Part shown: in pieces, positions 7,607 through 16,624 of the stretch | Numbering within the stretch: the stretch's first letter is position 1 | Layout of the letters: each line of letters opens with the position of its first letter | NCBI GenBank assembly: GCA_016713175.1 | Contig: JADJPQ010000002.1 | Location: forward strand, 744,001 to 808,000 | Source: Planctomycetota bacterium | Lineage (GTDB): Bacteria; Planctomycetota; UBA1135; UBA2386 | Direction of reading: 5' to 3' | DNA: 64,000 nt | Notes under the pieces: model-generated | Told to the model about the DNA's origin: nothing | Database searches by the model: none | What the model saw: the letters and a program-made list of their open reading frames with translations, nothing else | Position numbers and translations under genes: made by a program

Positions 7607-8425
7607 ATGGCCGACGACCTCAACCCGCAGCGCGAACAGATGGCGCACGAATCGATGGTCCGCAACCTGACCGCCCAAGCCGAGGCGATCTGGCCGCAAG
7701 AACTGCCGCTGTTGCGCCGCCGGGCTCTGCCGGGCAAGGCCCGGATCCTCGATGCCGGCTGCGGCACCGGGGAGATCACCGCCAGGCTCGCCGACGAGTT
7801 CACGACCGCCGAAGTGATCGGCATCGATGTGCTCGACGACCATCTCGCGCTGGGCCGAAGGCGCGCCGCGGCGCACGGCCAGCGCGTGCGCTTCCAACTC
7901 GACGACATCTTCGCGCTGTCCTTCGCCGACGCGACGTTCGACCTGGTCGTCTGCCGCCACGTGCTGCAGGCGATCCCCCACGCCGAACGCGCGATCGCCG
8001 AACTGGTCCGCGTCACGAAGCCCGGCGGCACGCTGCATCTGCTGGTCGAGGACTACGGCATGATCCATGTCGCGCCGGCGGCGCCGGCGACCGAACGGTT
8101 CTGGCGCGAGGGCCCGCGGCAGTACGCGGCGGCCACCGGCAGTTCGCTGTTCATCGGCCGGAATGCCCCGGCGATCGCGCGGCGGCTCGGACTGTTGGAC
8201 GTCACGATGGACTTCCTGATCGTCGACAGTCTGCGCGTGCCGCGCGAGGTGTTCGCGCGCATCTGGGAAGCGTGGCGCGACGGCTATGCCGAGTCGATTG
8301 CCGAACACACCGGCCAGACGCTGGCTGAACAGCTGGCGATGTGGAACGACAGCATCGCGGCGATCATGGATCCGCTGCGCTACGCGGTCTGGCACGTGCC
8401 GGTGCTGCGGGCGCGGAAGCCCTGA
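7607..8425 (+). CDS. Class I SAM-dependent methyltransferase
   Basis: 272-aa cytosolic enzyme expected to methylate a small molecule with S-adenosylmethionine. Motif I is ILDAGCGTGEITARL (about residues 47-61). The acidic end of beta-2 follows as GIDVLDDHL, motif II as ADATFDLVVCRHVLQAIPH, and the post-motif as RVTKPGGTLHLLVEDYGM. The extra C-terminal helical part (about residues 180-272) is probably the substrate lid. The open frame extends upstream on the same strand, but that part is antisense to the CPBP-like gene, so ATG 7607 next to the -10 element is used. The substrate is unknown. Confidence 0.85.
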   Translation: MADDLNPQREQMAHESMVRNLTAQAEAIWPQELPLLRRRALPGKARILDAGCGTGEITARLADEFTTAEVIGIDVLDDHLALGRRRAAAHGQRVRFQLDDIFALSFADATFDLVVCRHVLQAIPHAERAIAELVRVTKPGGTLHLLVEDYGMIHVAPAAPATERFWREGPRQYAAATGSSLFIGRNAPAIARRLGLLDVTMDFLIVDSLRVPREVFARIWEAWRDGYAESIAEHTGQTLAEQLAMWNDSIAAIMDPLRYAVWHVPVLRARKP

Positions 8426-8448
8426 CCGGGGCCTGGCCACATGTCGGC

Positions 8449-8454
8449 TATGCT
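8449..8454 (+). promoter_or_regulatory. Putative -10 element (TATGCT), leaderless start
   Basis: TATGCT 7 nt before ATG 8462. It supports the downstream start of the DUF4058 gene over the in-frame ATG at 8441. Confidence 0.5.
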
Positions 8455-8461
8455 GGTCGGC

Positions 8462-9190
8462 ATGCCGAGTCCGTTCCCGGGCATGGACCCGTTCATGGAG
8501 AATCCGAGCCTCTGGCCGGGGATCCAGCACGGGTTGATTGCGCACCTGCAACGGGCGCTCGGTCCGCTGCTGCGCCCAGCCCATGTCTTGTGCCTGGAGG
8601 AACGGCGGTATCGCGACAGGGATGGCTTGGAGTTGGCAGGCCCAGCGGCGGTCCGTTCGCCTTTGCGGCCAGTGGTGGCGGTCGAAATCCCGCTCTCCGA
8701 TCGCGTCCGCGAGACCTGGTTGGAGGTTCGCCCCGCCGGAGGTGGCGACACCGTCACGGTCCTCGCGATCGTGTCCCCGATCAACAAGCGACCGGGCCGC
8801 GGCCGTCGCATCTACGAAGCCAAGCGACGATTGATCCTCGACACCGCGACATCCCTCGTCGAGATCGACCTGCTGCGCAGCGGTGAACCGATGCCGTTGC
8901 GCGGCCCGCAGCCGGACACCGATTACCGGATCCTGGTCAGCCGCGGCGAACGTCGGCCCCGCGCCGAGTTGCTGCCGTTCTCGCTCCGCGATCCGATCCC
9001 GCGGTTCGAACTGCCGCTGCGGCCCGGCGAGAGTGGCCCGATGGTGGCCGTACGGGCGGCGCTCGACAGTGTCTACGCCACCGGCAGCTTCGATCTGCGA
9101 CTCGACTACCGGCAGCAACCCTTGCCAGAACTGCGCGCCGACGACATCGGCTGGGCCGACGAATTGCTGCGCGCTGCCCGGCTGCGCTGA
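8462..9190 (+). CDS. DUF4058 family protein
   Basis: 242-aa soluble protein of unknown function. It opens with the family hallmark MPSPFPGMDPFMENPSLWPG and contains VAVEIPLSDRVRETWLEV, RRIYEAKRRLILDTATSLVE and IDLLRSGEPMPL, so it is a complete DUF4058 protein. The fold is reminiscent of nuclease-like restriction-endonuclease domains, but I do not claim activity. The family start MPSPFPGMDP and the adjacent TATGCT element place the start at 8462. Neighbours give no pathway hint. Confidence 0.85.
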   Translation: MPSPFPGMDPFMENPSLWPGIQHGLIAHLQRALGPLLRPAHVLCLEERRYRDRDGLELAGPAAVRSPLRPVVAVEIPLSDRVRETWLEVRPAGGGDTVTVLAIVSPINKRPGRGRRIYEAKRRLILDTATSLVEIDLLRSGEPMPLRGPQPDTDYRILVSRGERRPRAELLPFSLRDPIPRFELPLRPGESGPMVAVRAALDSVYATGSFDLRLDYRQQPLPELRADDIGWADELLRAARLR

Positions 9191-9239
9191 ACCTCGCGAA
9201 CCCGGCGGCTGCGCCCCTGACAGCACGGCAGCCGCCGAC

Positions 9240-9245
9240 TACCGT
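9240..9245 (+). promoter_or_regulatory. Putative -10 element (TACCGT), leaderless start
   Basis: TACCGT 6 nt before ATG 9252. Confidence 0.35.
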
Positions 9246-9251
9246 GCCGTG

Positions 9252-10094
9252 ATGACCACGATCGCAATCCTCGGCACCGGCCTGCTCGGGGCCGGCATGG
9301 CCGAGAACCTGCTGCAGAAGGGCCACCGGCCGCGCCTCTGGAACCGTACTGCCGACAAACTCGCGCCGCTGACCGCACGCGGCGCCCTTGCCGGCAAGAA
9401 CCCCGCCGACGCGGTCGCCGGCGCCACGCACGTGCACCTCGTGCTCTCGGAGGATCACGCCGTCGACGCGGTGATCGAGGCCCTGCGCCCTGGTCTCGCC
9501 AGCGGCGCGCCGGTCATCGACCACTCGACCAACGATCCGGCGCTGGTCGCCGCCCGTTTCTCCCGGCTGCGCCAGGCCGGCGTGCGCTATGTGCCCGCAC
9601 CGGTGTTCATGTCGCCACAGAACGCCCGCGAAGCGAGCGGCCTGATGCTGCTGGCCGGCCCGAAGGCGGACGCGGACGCGCTGCAGGACCATCTCGCGGC
9701 GATGACCGGCAAGGTGTTCTGGGTCGGCGAACGGCCCGACCTCGCCGCCGTGCACAAGCTCGCCGGCAACTCGGTGTTCTTCGCGATGGCCTCGGCGATG
9801 GCCGATGTGCTGGCGATCGGTCGCGGTGCCGGCGTGACCGCCGAGCAGATGCTCGCGTTGTTCGACGTGTTCAAACCCGGCGCCGCGCTGCCGTTCCTCG
9901 GCCAACGCGTCGCCAAAGCCGGCACCGGCGCCGCCAGTTTCGAACTGACGATGGCGCGAAAGGACGCGCGCCTGATGCACCAGACCGCCGGCAAGGAACG
10001 GCTGCTGGTGCTGCCGTCGGTGATCGCGGCGATGGATCAGGCGATCGCCAAGGGTCTCGGCCAGGCCGACTACGCTGTGTTCACCAAGCCATGA
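9252..10094 (+). CDS. 3-hydroxyisobutyrate dehydrogenase-like NAD(P)-dependent oxidoreductase
   Basis: 280-aa beta-hydroxyacid dehydrogenase. The Rossmann fold is at the very N-terminus (IAILGTGLLGAGMAENLL). The conserved substrate loop appears as VIDHSTNDPALVAARFSRL where the family usually has DxSTxxP. The helical C-terminal domain carries the catalytic Lys region as HKLAGNSVFFAM (family K-x-x-x-N). The enzyme reversibly oxidises a short beta-hydroxyacid; which one is not decidable here. The last 4 bases (ATGA) overlap the start of the secreted metallopeptidase gene, so the two are cotranscribed. Confidence 0.85.
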   Translation: MTTIAILGTGLLGAGMAENLLQKGHRPRLWNRTADKLAPLTARGALAGKNPADAVAGATHVHLVLSEDHAVDAVIEALRPGLASGAPVIDHSTNDPALVAARFSRLRQAGVRYVPAPVFMSPQNAREASGLMLLAGPKADADALQDHLAAMTGKVFWVGERPDLAAVHKLAGNSVFFAMASAMADVLAIGRGAGVTAEQMLALFDVFKPGAALPFLGQRVAKAGTGAASFELTMARKDARLMHQTAGKERLLVLPSVIAAMDQAIAKGLGQADYAVFTKP

Positions 10095-10801
10095 GAACCT
10101 CGCCGATCTTAGCGGCGCTCGCGCTGCTGCTGACCTCGTTCGCGCAGGATCCGGCGCCGGACCCGCTGCCGACCGGCTGGTCGACCAAGACGGTGCACGG
10201 GTTCGCCGTGCACGTGAAGGACGACTTCGCGAAGTCGCCGTTGCACGCCGACGTGATGGCACTGCTCGAGAACCAGTTGTTCGTCATCGGTCGGCGCATC
10301 GCCGACGAGCCGCTCGGCAAGCTGCGCGCGATTCCGATCTGGGTCGGCGACGAAGCCGCGATCCACCAGAAGAACTGCATGTTCTACCACCCGTCGCCGC
10401 AGTGGCTGAAGGAACACGAACCGGGCCGCGAGTTCCTGGCGCCCGGCGTCGAGATCGCCAACGCCAGGAACTTCCTCGACTGGTGCCACCAGCAGCCGTT
10501 CATGGTGCTGCACGAACTCGCGCACGGCTATCACCATCGCGTGCTCGGCCACGGCCATGCCGGCATCCGCGCCGCGTTTGGCGCCAGCAAGCAGGCCGGC
10601 GTCTATGACAAGGTGCTGCACATCCAGGGCGGCGAACAACGCCACTACGCGCTGACCAATGAACAGGAGTGGTTTGCCGAGTCGACCGAGGCGTATTTCG
10701 GCACCAATGACTTCTACCCGTTCGTCCGCGTCGAGCTCGAACGGGTCGATCCACGCGGCTACGCCGAGCTGAAGAAGATCTGGGGCCGGCCGCGGCGCTG
10801 A
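10091..10801 (+). CDS. Secreted zinc metallopeptidase-like protein (HExxH)
   Basis: 236-aa exported protein. A signal peptide (ILAALALLLTSFAQ) is followed by a single domain with the zincin signature HELAHGYHH (about residues 139-147). Further on, EWFAESTEAYFG (about residues 196-207) probably supplies the third zinc ligand. The overall layout resembles ATLF-like (anthrax lethal-factor-like) zincins of this phylum, but that family link is inference. The ATG overlaps the stop of the dehydrogenase by 4 bp. It is likely active in the periplasm or outside the cell; the substrate is unknown. Confidence 0.7.
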   Translation: MRTSPILAALALLLTSFAQDPAPDPLPTGWSTKTVHGFAVHVKDDFAKSPLHADVMALLENQLFVIGRRIADEPLGKLRAIPIWVGDEAAIHQKNCMFYHPSPQWLKEHEPGREFLAPGVEIANARNFLDWCHQQPFMVLHELAHGYHHRVLGHGHAGIRAAFGASKQAGVYDKVLHIQGGEQRHYALTNEQEWFAESTEAYFGTNDFYPFVRVELERVDPRGYAELKKIWGRPRR

Positions 10802-10904
10802 ACGGCCGACAGCAAGGCGCGCAGGGCGAATCCGGGCATCGCGAACGGGACAACGCGGTTACACCGCCTCGGCGCCCCCACCTGGGCAGGTACCAGGGGC
10901 ACGC

Positions 10905-10910
10905 TATCCT
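10905..10910 (+). promoter_or_regulatory. Putative -10 element (TATCCT) with leader
   Basis: TATCCT about 50 nt upstream of the S8-like gene start at 10962. The sequence matches the leaderless elements, but the distance implies a short 5' UTR here. Confidence 0.35.
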
Positions 10911-10961
10911 CCCCGAGTCCGGATCGCCGGACCCGTTCCCGTCCTGCCCCCTGGAAATCCC

Positions 10962-13814
10962 ATGCTCGATCGCACCATGCTGCGGGCCGCCCTCTGCGGT
11001 CTGCTCCCGGTTCCATTGGTCGCCCAGACCCTTGCCGAGTCGCCCGCACCGGCGCTGAACCTGCGCTACGCGACCTTCGACCCGCTGCGCCTGCAACCGC
11101 CGGTACCCGCGCACCTGCAAGCGGCCGAAGACACCGGTCTGTGGATCGTCCAGGGCAAGGACAAGCCAGGCGACGCGTTCCGCGCCGCGATCGCGACCGC
11201 CGGCGGTCGCATCGTCGGCTACCTGCCCGAATGGAGCTACCTGGTCCGCCTCGACGGTGGCGGCGCCGCCAACCTGGCGGGTCACGGCACGGTGCGCTGG
11301 GTCGGTCAGTTCCATCCCGCCTATCGGCTCGAGAAGTTCCTGTTCGACGAACTGGTGAAGGGCGAGTACGTGGCGGCGCGCCGCTACAACCTGCTGGTCG
11401 CCGACAAGCGCTTCGACAAGCCGGCGTTGGCGGCGAAGATCCGCGCACTCGGTGGCGTGATCGAGGATGAACAGCCGGGTTCGGTGCTGTTCTCGGTATC
11501 GCTCGACAGCACGCAGTTGCTGCAGGTGGTCCGTTTCGACGAAGTCACCTATGTCGATCGCTGGACGCCCGCCGAGAACGACATGGACAACGCCCGGATC
11601 CAGGGCGGCGGCAACTATGTCGAGACGGCCGGCGGTTACACCGGCACCGGCATCAACGGTCACGTCTACGAAGGCATCGAAGCGACGCACCCGCACTTCA
11701 CGCTGCCGGCGATCAACGTGCTGAGCGGCGGCGGCGCCGACGACCATGGCCACTGCACGTCCGGGATCATCGCCGGCAACGGCAGCACACTGGCCGCGGC
11801 GCGCGGCATGGCGCCCGGGATCCAGTTGTTCTTCACCCAGTACTCGACGGTCACCACGTCGCGCTGGAACGTCGTGCAGGCGCTGGTCTCCACCCACGAC
11901 GTGATGTTCACCACCGCGTCGTGGGGCGATAACACGACGACCGAATACACCTCGGTCTCGGTCGATGCCGACGACATCCTGTTCGACCACGACATCGTCT
12001 GGACCAACAGCCAGAGCAACACCGGCAACCGCAGCTCGCGGCCACAGGCGTGGGCCAAGAACGTCATGTCGATCGGCGGCGTGCAACACCGCAACAACAG
12101 CGACCGCGCCGACGATTCGTGGGACGCCGGCGGCGCCAGCATCGGCCCGGCCACCGATGGCCGCATCAAGCCGAACCTGTGCGCCTACTACGACGCCATC
12201 CTGTGCTCGGACCGCACCGGCGCCGCCGGCTATGCCGCCGGTGATACCTACACCGGTTTCGGCGGCACCTCGGGTGCCACGCCGATCGTCGCCGGTCACA
12301 ACGCGCTGGCGATGCAGATGTACACCGACCACATCTTCAACAACACGCCGCGGGTGCCGGGCGGCACCCGCTTCCAGAACCGCGCCCACAACGCCACGCA
12401 CCGCGCGTTGATGTACGCGAACGCGCGGCAATATTCGTTCAGCGCTGCCAGCACCGACAACCGGCGCGAACACCAGGGCTGGGGCTTCCCGGACCTGCGC
12501 ACGATGTACGACAACCGCGCGCGCATGTTCATCGTCGACGAGACCGATGTCCTGGTGCAAGGCGGCTCGGTCAGCTACCCGATCACCGTGCAGGCCGGTG
12601 ATGGCGAACTGAAGGTCGCGATGGTGTTCTCCGATCCGGCGCCGACGCTGCCGGCCGGCTTCACCGCGGTCAACAACCTCGACCTGAAGGTCACGGCTCC
12701 GAACGGCACGGTCTACTGGGGCAATCAGGGCCTGATGGCCGGCAACTACTCGACGCCCGGCGGCAGCGCCGACGCGCGCGACACCGTCGAGTGCGTGCTG
12801 ATCAACTCGCCGGCGGCCGGCGTGTGGACCGTGGAGGTCTCGGCGCCGCTGATCGCGCTCGACGGTCACGTCGAAACGCCTGCGGTCGATGCCGACTTCG
12901 GTCTGTGCGTGTCGTTCGGCCGCGTCGAAGGCTTGCTGCAGTCGTTCGGCGTCGGCTGCGCCGGCAGCACGCAGGCCCCGCCGGTCTGCGCTTCGATCAA
13001 CCCGGCTGGCGGCACGCTCTCGGTCGCGGTCCGCGCCAACGAGTATGCCTACCGGCTCACTGCGGCCACGGCGCTGCAGGTGACCGGCTTCGAAGTATTC
13101 TCGGCGGCGCCCGGCGGCTCGCCGGTGACCGTCAACGCCGGCCTCTACCTGCTCGCCGGCACGCAACCGGCGGCCACGCCGTTGGCGACGACCACCGTGA
13201 CGATCGGCGCCGGCCAGGCCTTCTACGCCGCGACCTTCGCGACGCCGGTCAATGTGCCAGCCGGCACGTTCTTCATCGGCGTCAACCACGCGGCGCAGAC
13301 GACCAACCTCAGCAACCTGACGGCAGGCACGACGACGACCTGCTCGTTCCGCGCGTCATCCACCGCCGCCTGGGCCAACTCGACCCTGGTCACGCGGCCG
13401 GCCGTGCGGGTGCTGTGCCAGGGCGGCGGCGGTTCGTTCCTGGTGCCGCAGCTCAGCATCACCGGCAATCCGAGTCTCGGCGGCAGCCTGACCGAAGCAT
13501 TGACCCTGGCCAAGGCCAATGCGGCCGGCGCGCAGGTGCTCGGCGTCTCGGACACGAGCTGGAGCGGCGGGGCGCTGCCGTTCTCGTTCGGTGGCCTCGG
13601 TGCGCCGGCGTGCAACCTGTATGTCAGCCCCGATGCGCTGACGAGTGTCGTCACCAATGCCCAGGGTGCGGTGACCACGTCGCGATCGATCCCGAACTCG
13701 GTCCCGCTGCTGGGTGTGCGGGTGTTCGAGCAGCACCTGATCCTCGACGCGGGCGCCAACGCGCTCGGCGCCAACGCCAGCAACGCGTTCCGGATCGTGA
13801 TCGGCAGCAACTGA
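10962..13814 (+). CDS. Secreted S8 (subtilisin-like) peptidase with C-terminal secretion-type module
   Basis: 950-aa exported protein. A signal peptide (ends near VPLVAQ) and a pro-region of about 200 residues precede an S8 fold. His262 lies in DDHGHCTSGIIAG and Ser437 in GGTSGATPIVAGH. The position of the catalytic Asp is Glu237 in HVYEGIEATHPHF. A P-domain-like beta region follows (AGDGELKVAMVFSDPAPT), then a jelly-roll region, and finally the module that starts at SFGVGCAGS and recurs in other proteins of this window. Activity is uncertain because of the Asp-to-Glu change. TATCCT at 10905 is the likely promoter. Confidence 0.8.
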   Translation: MLDRTMLRAALCGLLPVPLVAQTLAESPAPALNLRYATFDPLRLQPPVPAHLQAAEDTGLWIVQGKDKPGDAFRAAIATAGGRIVGYLPEWSYLVRLDGGGAANLAGHGTVRWVGQFHPAYRLEKFLFDELVKGEYVAARRYNLLVADKRFDKPALAAKIRALGGVIEDEQPGSVLFSVSLDSTQLLQVVRFDEVTYVDRWTPAENDMDNARIQGGGNYVETAGGYTGTGINGHVYEGIEATHPHFTLPAINVLSGGGADDHGHCTSGIIAGNGSTLAAARGMAPGIQLFFTQYSTVTTSRWNVVQALVSTHDVMFTTASWGDNTTTEYTSVSVDADDILFDHDIVWTNSQSNTGNRSSRPQAWAKNVMSIGGVQHRNNSDRADDSWDAGGASIGPATDGRIKPNLCAYYDAILCSDRTGAAGYAAGDTYTGFGGTSGATPIVAGHNALAMQMYTDHIFNNTPRVPGGTRFQNRAHNATHRALMYANARQYSFSAASTDNRREHQGWGFPDLRTMYDNRARMFIVDETDVLVQGGSVSYPITVQAGDGELKVAMVFSDPAPTLPAGFTAVNNLDLKVTAPNGTVYWGNQGLMAGNYSTPGGSADARDTVECVLINSPAAGVWTVEVSAPLIALDGHVETPAVDADFGLCVSFGRVEGLLQSFGVGCAGSTQAPPVCASINPAGGTLSVAVRANEYAYRLTAATALQVTGFEVFSAAPGGSPVTVNAGLYLLAGTQPAATPLATTTVTIGAGQAFYAATFATPVNVPAGTFFIGVNHAAQTTNLSNLTAGTTTTCSFRASSTAAWANSTLVTRPAVRVLCQGGGGSFLVPQLSITGNPSLGGSLTEALTLAKANAAGAQVLGVSDTSWSGGALPFSFGGLGAPACNLYVSPDALTSVVTNAQGAVTTSRSIPNSVPLLGVRVFEQHLILDAGANALGANASNAFRIVIGSN

Positions 13815-13865
13815 CGACCGGTCATTGACGAACGGGGGCCGCGCCGGAACAACTGCCGCGGCCCC

Positions 13866-15524
13866 ATGCACGTGTCGCCCCCGCCGTCCGTCCGCACCGT
13901 CGTCACCGCCAGCTCGCTGGGCACCGTCTTCGAGTGGTACGACTTCTACATCTACGGCATCCTCGCGGCGACGTTCGGCAAGCTGTTCTTCCCGCCCGGT
14001 GACGAGACCCTCGCGTTCCTTGCCAGCCTCGGCCTGTTCGGCGTCGGCTTCTCGGTGCGCCCCTTCGGGGCCCTGGTCTTCGGCCGGCTCGGCGACCTGA
14101 TCGGTCGCAAGCACACGTTCCTGATCACCATCCTGGTGATGGGCTGCTCGACCGCATTGGTCGGCGTGCTGCCGACCTACGCCTCGATCGGCGCGTGGGC
14201 GCCGGGCCTGCTGGTGCTGCTGCGCGTGCTGCAGGGGCTCGCGCTCGGTGGCGAGTACGGCGGCGCCGCCACCTACGTGGCCGAACATGCCCCCGACGGC
14301 AAGCGCGGGCTCTACACCAGTTGGATCCAGACCACTGCGACGATCGGGCTGCTGCTCGCGTTGTTCGTCGTCGGCGGCATCCGCTCGACGATGTCCGCCG
14401 ACAGCTTCGACACCTGGGGCTGGCGCTTGCCGTTCCTGCTGTCGGTGCTGCTGCTGATCCTGTCGGTGTGGATCCGCCTGAAGCTGCACGAGTCGCCGGT
14501 GTTCGCCGCGATGAAGGCGCAAGGCAAGGGCTCGAAGACGCCGCTGCGCGACAGCTTCCTGCGCTGGCCCAACGCCCGCATCGTGCTGGCGGTGTTGTTC
14601 GGCGCCACTGCCGGCCAGGGCGTCGTCTGGTACGCGGGTCAGTTCTACGCGCTGTACTTCCTGACCAGCACGCTGAAGGTCCACTGGGTCGACGCCTACT
14701 GGCTGATCGGCGGAGCGCTCGTCGTCGGCACGCCGTTCTTCCTGGTCTGCGGCTGGCTGTCGGATCGGATCGGCCGCAAGAAGCTGATCCTCGGCGGCTT
14801 CGCGCTGGCCGCGCTGACCTACTTCCCGATCTTCCGCGCGCTGACCGCGGCGGCCAACCCGGCGCTGGCGACCCAGATGCAGCAGGCGCCGGTCGTGTTG
14901 CATTCGGGCGAACGGCTGAACGACGTCGAACTGACGCTCGCCGCGATCGCCGATGCCGCGCGCAAGATCGTGCTGCCGCCGAAGAGCGCCGCTTCCGACC
15001 TCGACCGCGCCCGCCAGCACCTGAACGGCCGCGGCGTGCCGTTCACGCTGGCGCCGGGGCAAGCGGGCGCCCCGCTGGTGCTCGATGTCGCGGGACAACC
15101 GCCGGTCCAGGGCTACGACAAGGCCGCGTTCGATCGCGCGCTCGATGCCGCCGGCTGGCAGTCGATCACGGTGCCACTCGCCGACGGCAAGACCCGCGCC
15201 GCGGATCCTGCCCGGATCGACCGACTGACGGTGTTCCTGTTGCTGCTGGTACTGGTGCTGTACGTGACGATGGTCTACGGCCCGATCGCCGCCTGGCTGG
15301 TCGAACTGTTTCCGACGCGGATCCGCTACACGTCGATGTCGCTGCCCTACCACATCGGCAACGGCTGGTTCGGCGGCTTCCTGCCACTGATCGCGGCGTC
15401 GATCGTCGCGTTCTCCGGCGACATCTACAGCGGGCTCTGGTACCCGATCGCGATCGCGCTGTTGTCGCTGCTGGTCGGCGCGTTGCTGCTGCGCGATCGG
15501 CATCTGGAGCCAATGGCCGACTGA
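13866..15524 (+). CDS. MFS transporter, metabolite:H+ symporter type, with a large soluble insertion
   Basis: 552-aa inner-membrane symporter of the MHS group (ProP/ShiA-like). It opens with the typical GTVFEWYDFYIYGILAA. Loop 2-3 reads FGRLGDLIGRKHTFLITI, and GLALGGEYGGAATYVAEHAP is diagnostic of the group. Between GFALAALTYFPIF and LTVFLLLLVLVLYV (about residues 325-450) sits a hydrophilic insertion of roughly 125 residues that most family members lack. The last segments (VELFPTRIRYTSMSLPYHIG) are again canonical. The substrate (organic acid, betaine or similar) cannot be told. It converges with the cupin gene with only 3 bases between stops. Confidence 0.85.
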   Translation: MHVSPPPSVRTVVTASSLGTVFEWYDFYIYGILAATFGKLFFPPGDETLAFLASLGLFGVGFSVRPFGALVFGRLGDLIGRKHTFLITILVMGCSTALVGVLPTYASIGAWAPGLLVLLRVLQGLALGGEYGGAATYVAEHAPDGKRGLYTSWIQTTATIGLLLALFVVGGIRSTMSADSFDTWGWRLPFLLSVLLLILSVWIRLKLHESPVFAAMKAQGKGSKTPLRDSFLRWPNARIVLAVLFGATAGQGVVWYAGQFYALYFLTSTLKVHWVDAYWLIGGALVVGTPFFLVCGWLSDRIGRKKLILGGFALAALTYFPIFRALTAAANPALATQMQQAPVVLHSGERLNDVELTLAAIADAARKIVLPPKSAASDLDRARQHLNGRGVPFTLAPGQAGAPLVLDVAGQPPVQGYDKAAFDRALDAAGWQSITVPLADGKTRAADPARIDRLTVFLLLLVLVLYVTMVYGPIAAWLVELFPTRIRYTSMSLPYHIGNGWFGGFLPLIAASIVAFSGDIYSGLWYPIAIALLSLLVGALLLRDRHLEPMAD

Positions 15525-15527
15525 ACG

Positions 15528-16265
15528 TCAGCGCGGCCGCACGCGCGCATTCCAGAAGCGGCGGTCCGGGGTCGCCGGGTTCGCCTCGAGGTCCCAGAAC
15601 CGGCTCGGCAGACCGCGCTGCAGCACCGTGAACACGTCGAACACGACCACGCCTTCGGGCCCGGCGTCGACCTCGTGGAAGTTGTCGCGCGTGCTGCCGA
15701 GCGTCGACACGCGACCGGGCGCGACCCAACCATCGTTGGTCTGTCGCAGACGCACCGTGTCGCCGAGGAAGCCCTGCGCCGGATCAGCGAGCTGATAGTT
15801 GCGGACCTGCATCTCACCCTGCAACCCGACGATCAGCCCGAGCGTGCCGCCGTGGTTGTGCAGCGGGATCTTCGCGTTCTTGCGGACGCGGACCAGTTCG
15901 ATGATCAGCGGCAGTTCGCGATGCAGCCGCGCCGTCTCGGTGTCGGGCAGCAGCGGGAACGGCTGGTAGTCGCCGGCCGGCAGTTCGCGCAGCCGTCGCG
16001 CCAGGCTGGCCGCCGCGAACAGGTAGCTGTCCTCGGCGACCTCATCGCCGAGCGCCACCGCCTGCGCCTGCGGCCGCATCGCCGCGACGAAGTCGGCCAG
16101 CAGCACGCCCGCCGCTCCCGCCTCCTTGCCAACCTGCGCCACCGGATCCTGCGCGCGGACAGTCGCCAGCGACGCCAACGCCAGCCCGGCGCCGGCGATC
16201 ACCAGCCGACGCGAAACTACCCCGGGAACGGAACGATCGACGCCAGCATCGAGGATCGGCAGCAT
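15528..16265 (-). CDS. Exported cupin resembling PCO/ADO thiol dioxygenases
   Basis: 245-aa protein. The N-terminus SRRLVIAGAGLALASLATVRA has a twin-Arg followed by a hydrophobic stretch, a probable Tat or Sec signal. The cupin part contains KIPLHNHGGTLGLIVGLQGE (two metal His) and later DNFHEVDAGPEGVVVFDVF (third His), matching the layout of cysteamine/plant-cysteine-oxidase-type thiol dioxygenases, which use iron to add O2 to a thiol. The assignment to that family is inference from these motifs. The coding frame remains open upstream, so the first residue (ATG 16265) is a choice. Confidence 0.6.
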   Translation of the reverse strand: MLPILDAGVDRSVPGVVSRRLVIAGAGLALASLATVRAQDPVAQVGKEAGAAGVLLADFVAAMRPQAQAVALGDEVAEDSYLFAAASLARRLRELPAGDYQPFPLLPDTETARLHRELPLIIELVRVRKNAKIPLHNHGGTLGLIVGLQGEMQVRNYQLADPAQGFLGDTVRLRQTNDGWVAPGRVSTLGSTRDNFHEVDAGPEGVVVFDVFTVLQRGLPSRFWDLEANPATPDRRFWNARVRPR

Positions 16266-16314
16266 GCGCCTGCTACGCAGCAACCAGGAATGTGTTGGCC
16301 GACCGCCGTCACGG

Positions 16315-16320
16315 TATCGT
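16315..16320 (+). promoter_or_regulatory. Putative -10 element (TATCGT), leaderless start
   Basis: TATCGT 7 nt before ATG 16328, with no Shine-Dalgarno sequence between. Confidence 0.45.
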
Positions 16321-16327
16321 GCCCCCC

Positions 16328-16624
16328 ATGCCGGTCCTGAACCCGACCCCGACGGAACGAATGTGCGACGCCCAGGGGCGTCCGTACTTCTTGTGGGACA
16401 CGGACCTGACGCTGACGAGCTTCCAGCAACTGCTCGCGGACGCCGACGCTCCAACCCAGGCCTACCTGACCAGCAAGCTGATGCGGCAGGCCAAGCCCGA
16501 CGACGTCTTCTCGTTCGTGTCCGTGGAGCAGATCCGCGACCGCTGGCCGATGCTGCGCGATGACCTCGGACGGACGAAGCCGTTCTGGGAATGGCTGCTG
16601 CGCACCTGGGGCATCGTGCCGTGA
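16328..16624 (+). CDS. Small partner protein of an AbiEii-type nucleotidyltransferase
   Basis: 98-aa soluble protein, all-helical in appearance, with RPYFLWDTDLTLTSFQQLL and KLMRQAKPDDVFSFVSV. I recognise this as the short protein usually encoded just upstream of AbiEii/AbiGii-like nucleotidyltransferases, where it may act as the antitoxin; that role is inferred from position. Its stop overlaps the GTG of the next gene (GTGA), so the two are coupled. A TATCGT element sits directly upstream. Confidence 0.6.
   Translation: MPVLNPTPTERMCDAQGRPYFLWDTDLTLTSFQQLLADADAPTQAYLTSKLMRQAKPDDVFSFVSVEQIRDRWPMLRDDLGRTKPFWEWLLRTWGIVP

Noticed and set aside
10500..13289. Very long open frame (about 930 codons) on the minus strand opposite the S8-like gene
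   Set aside because: Arg/Gly/Asp-rich low-complexity translation without any domain; it is the antisense shadow of a G+C-rich real gene.
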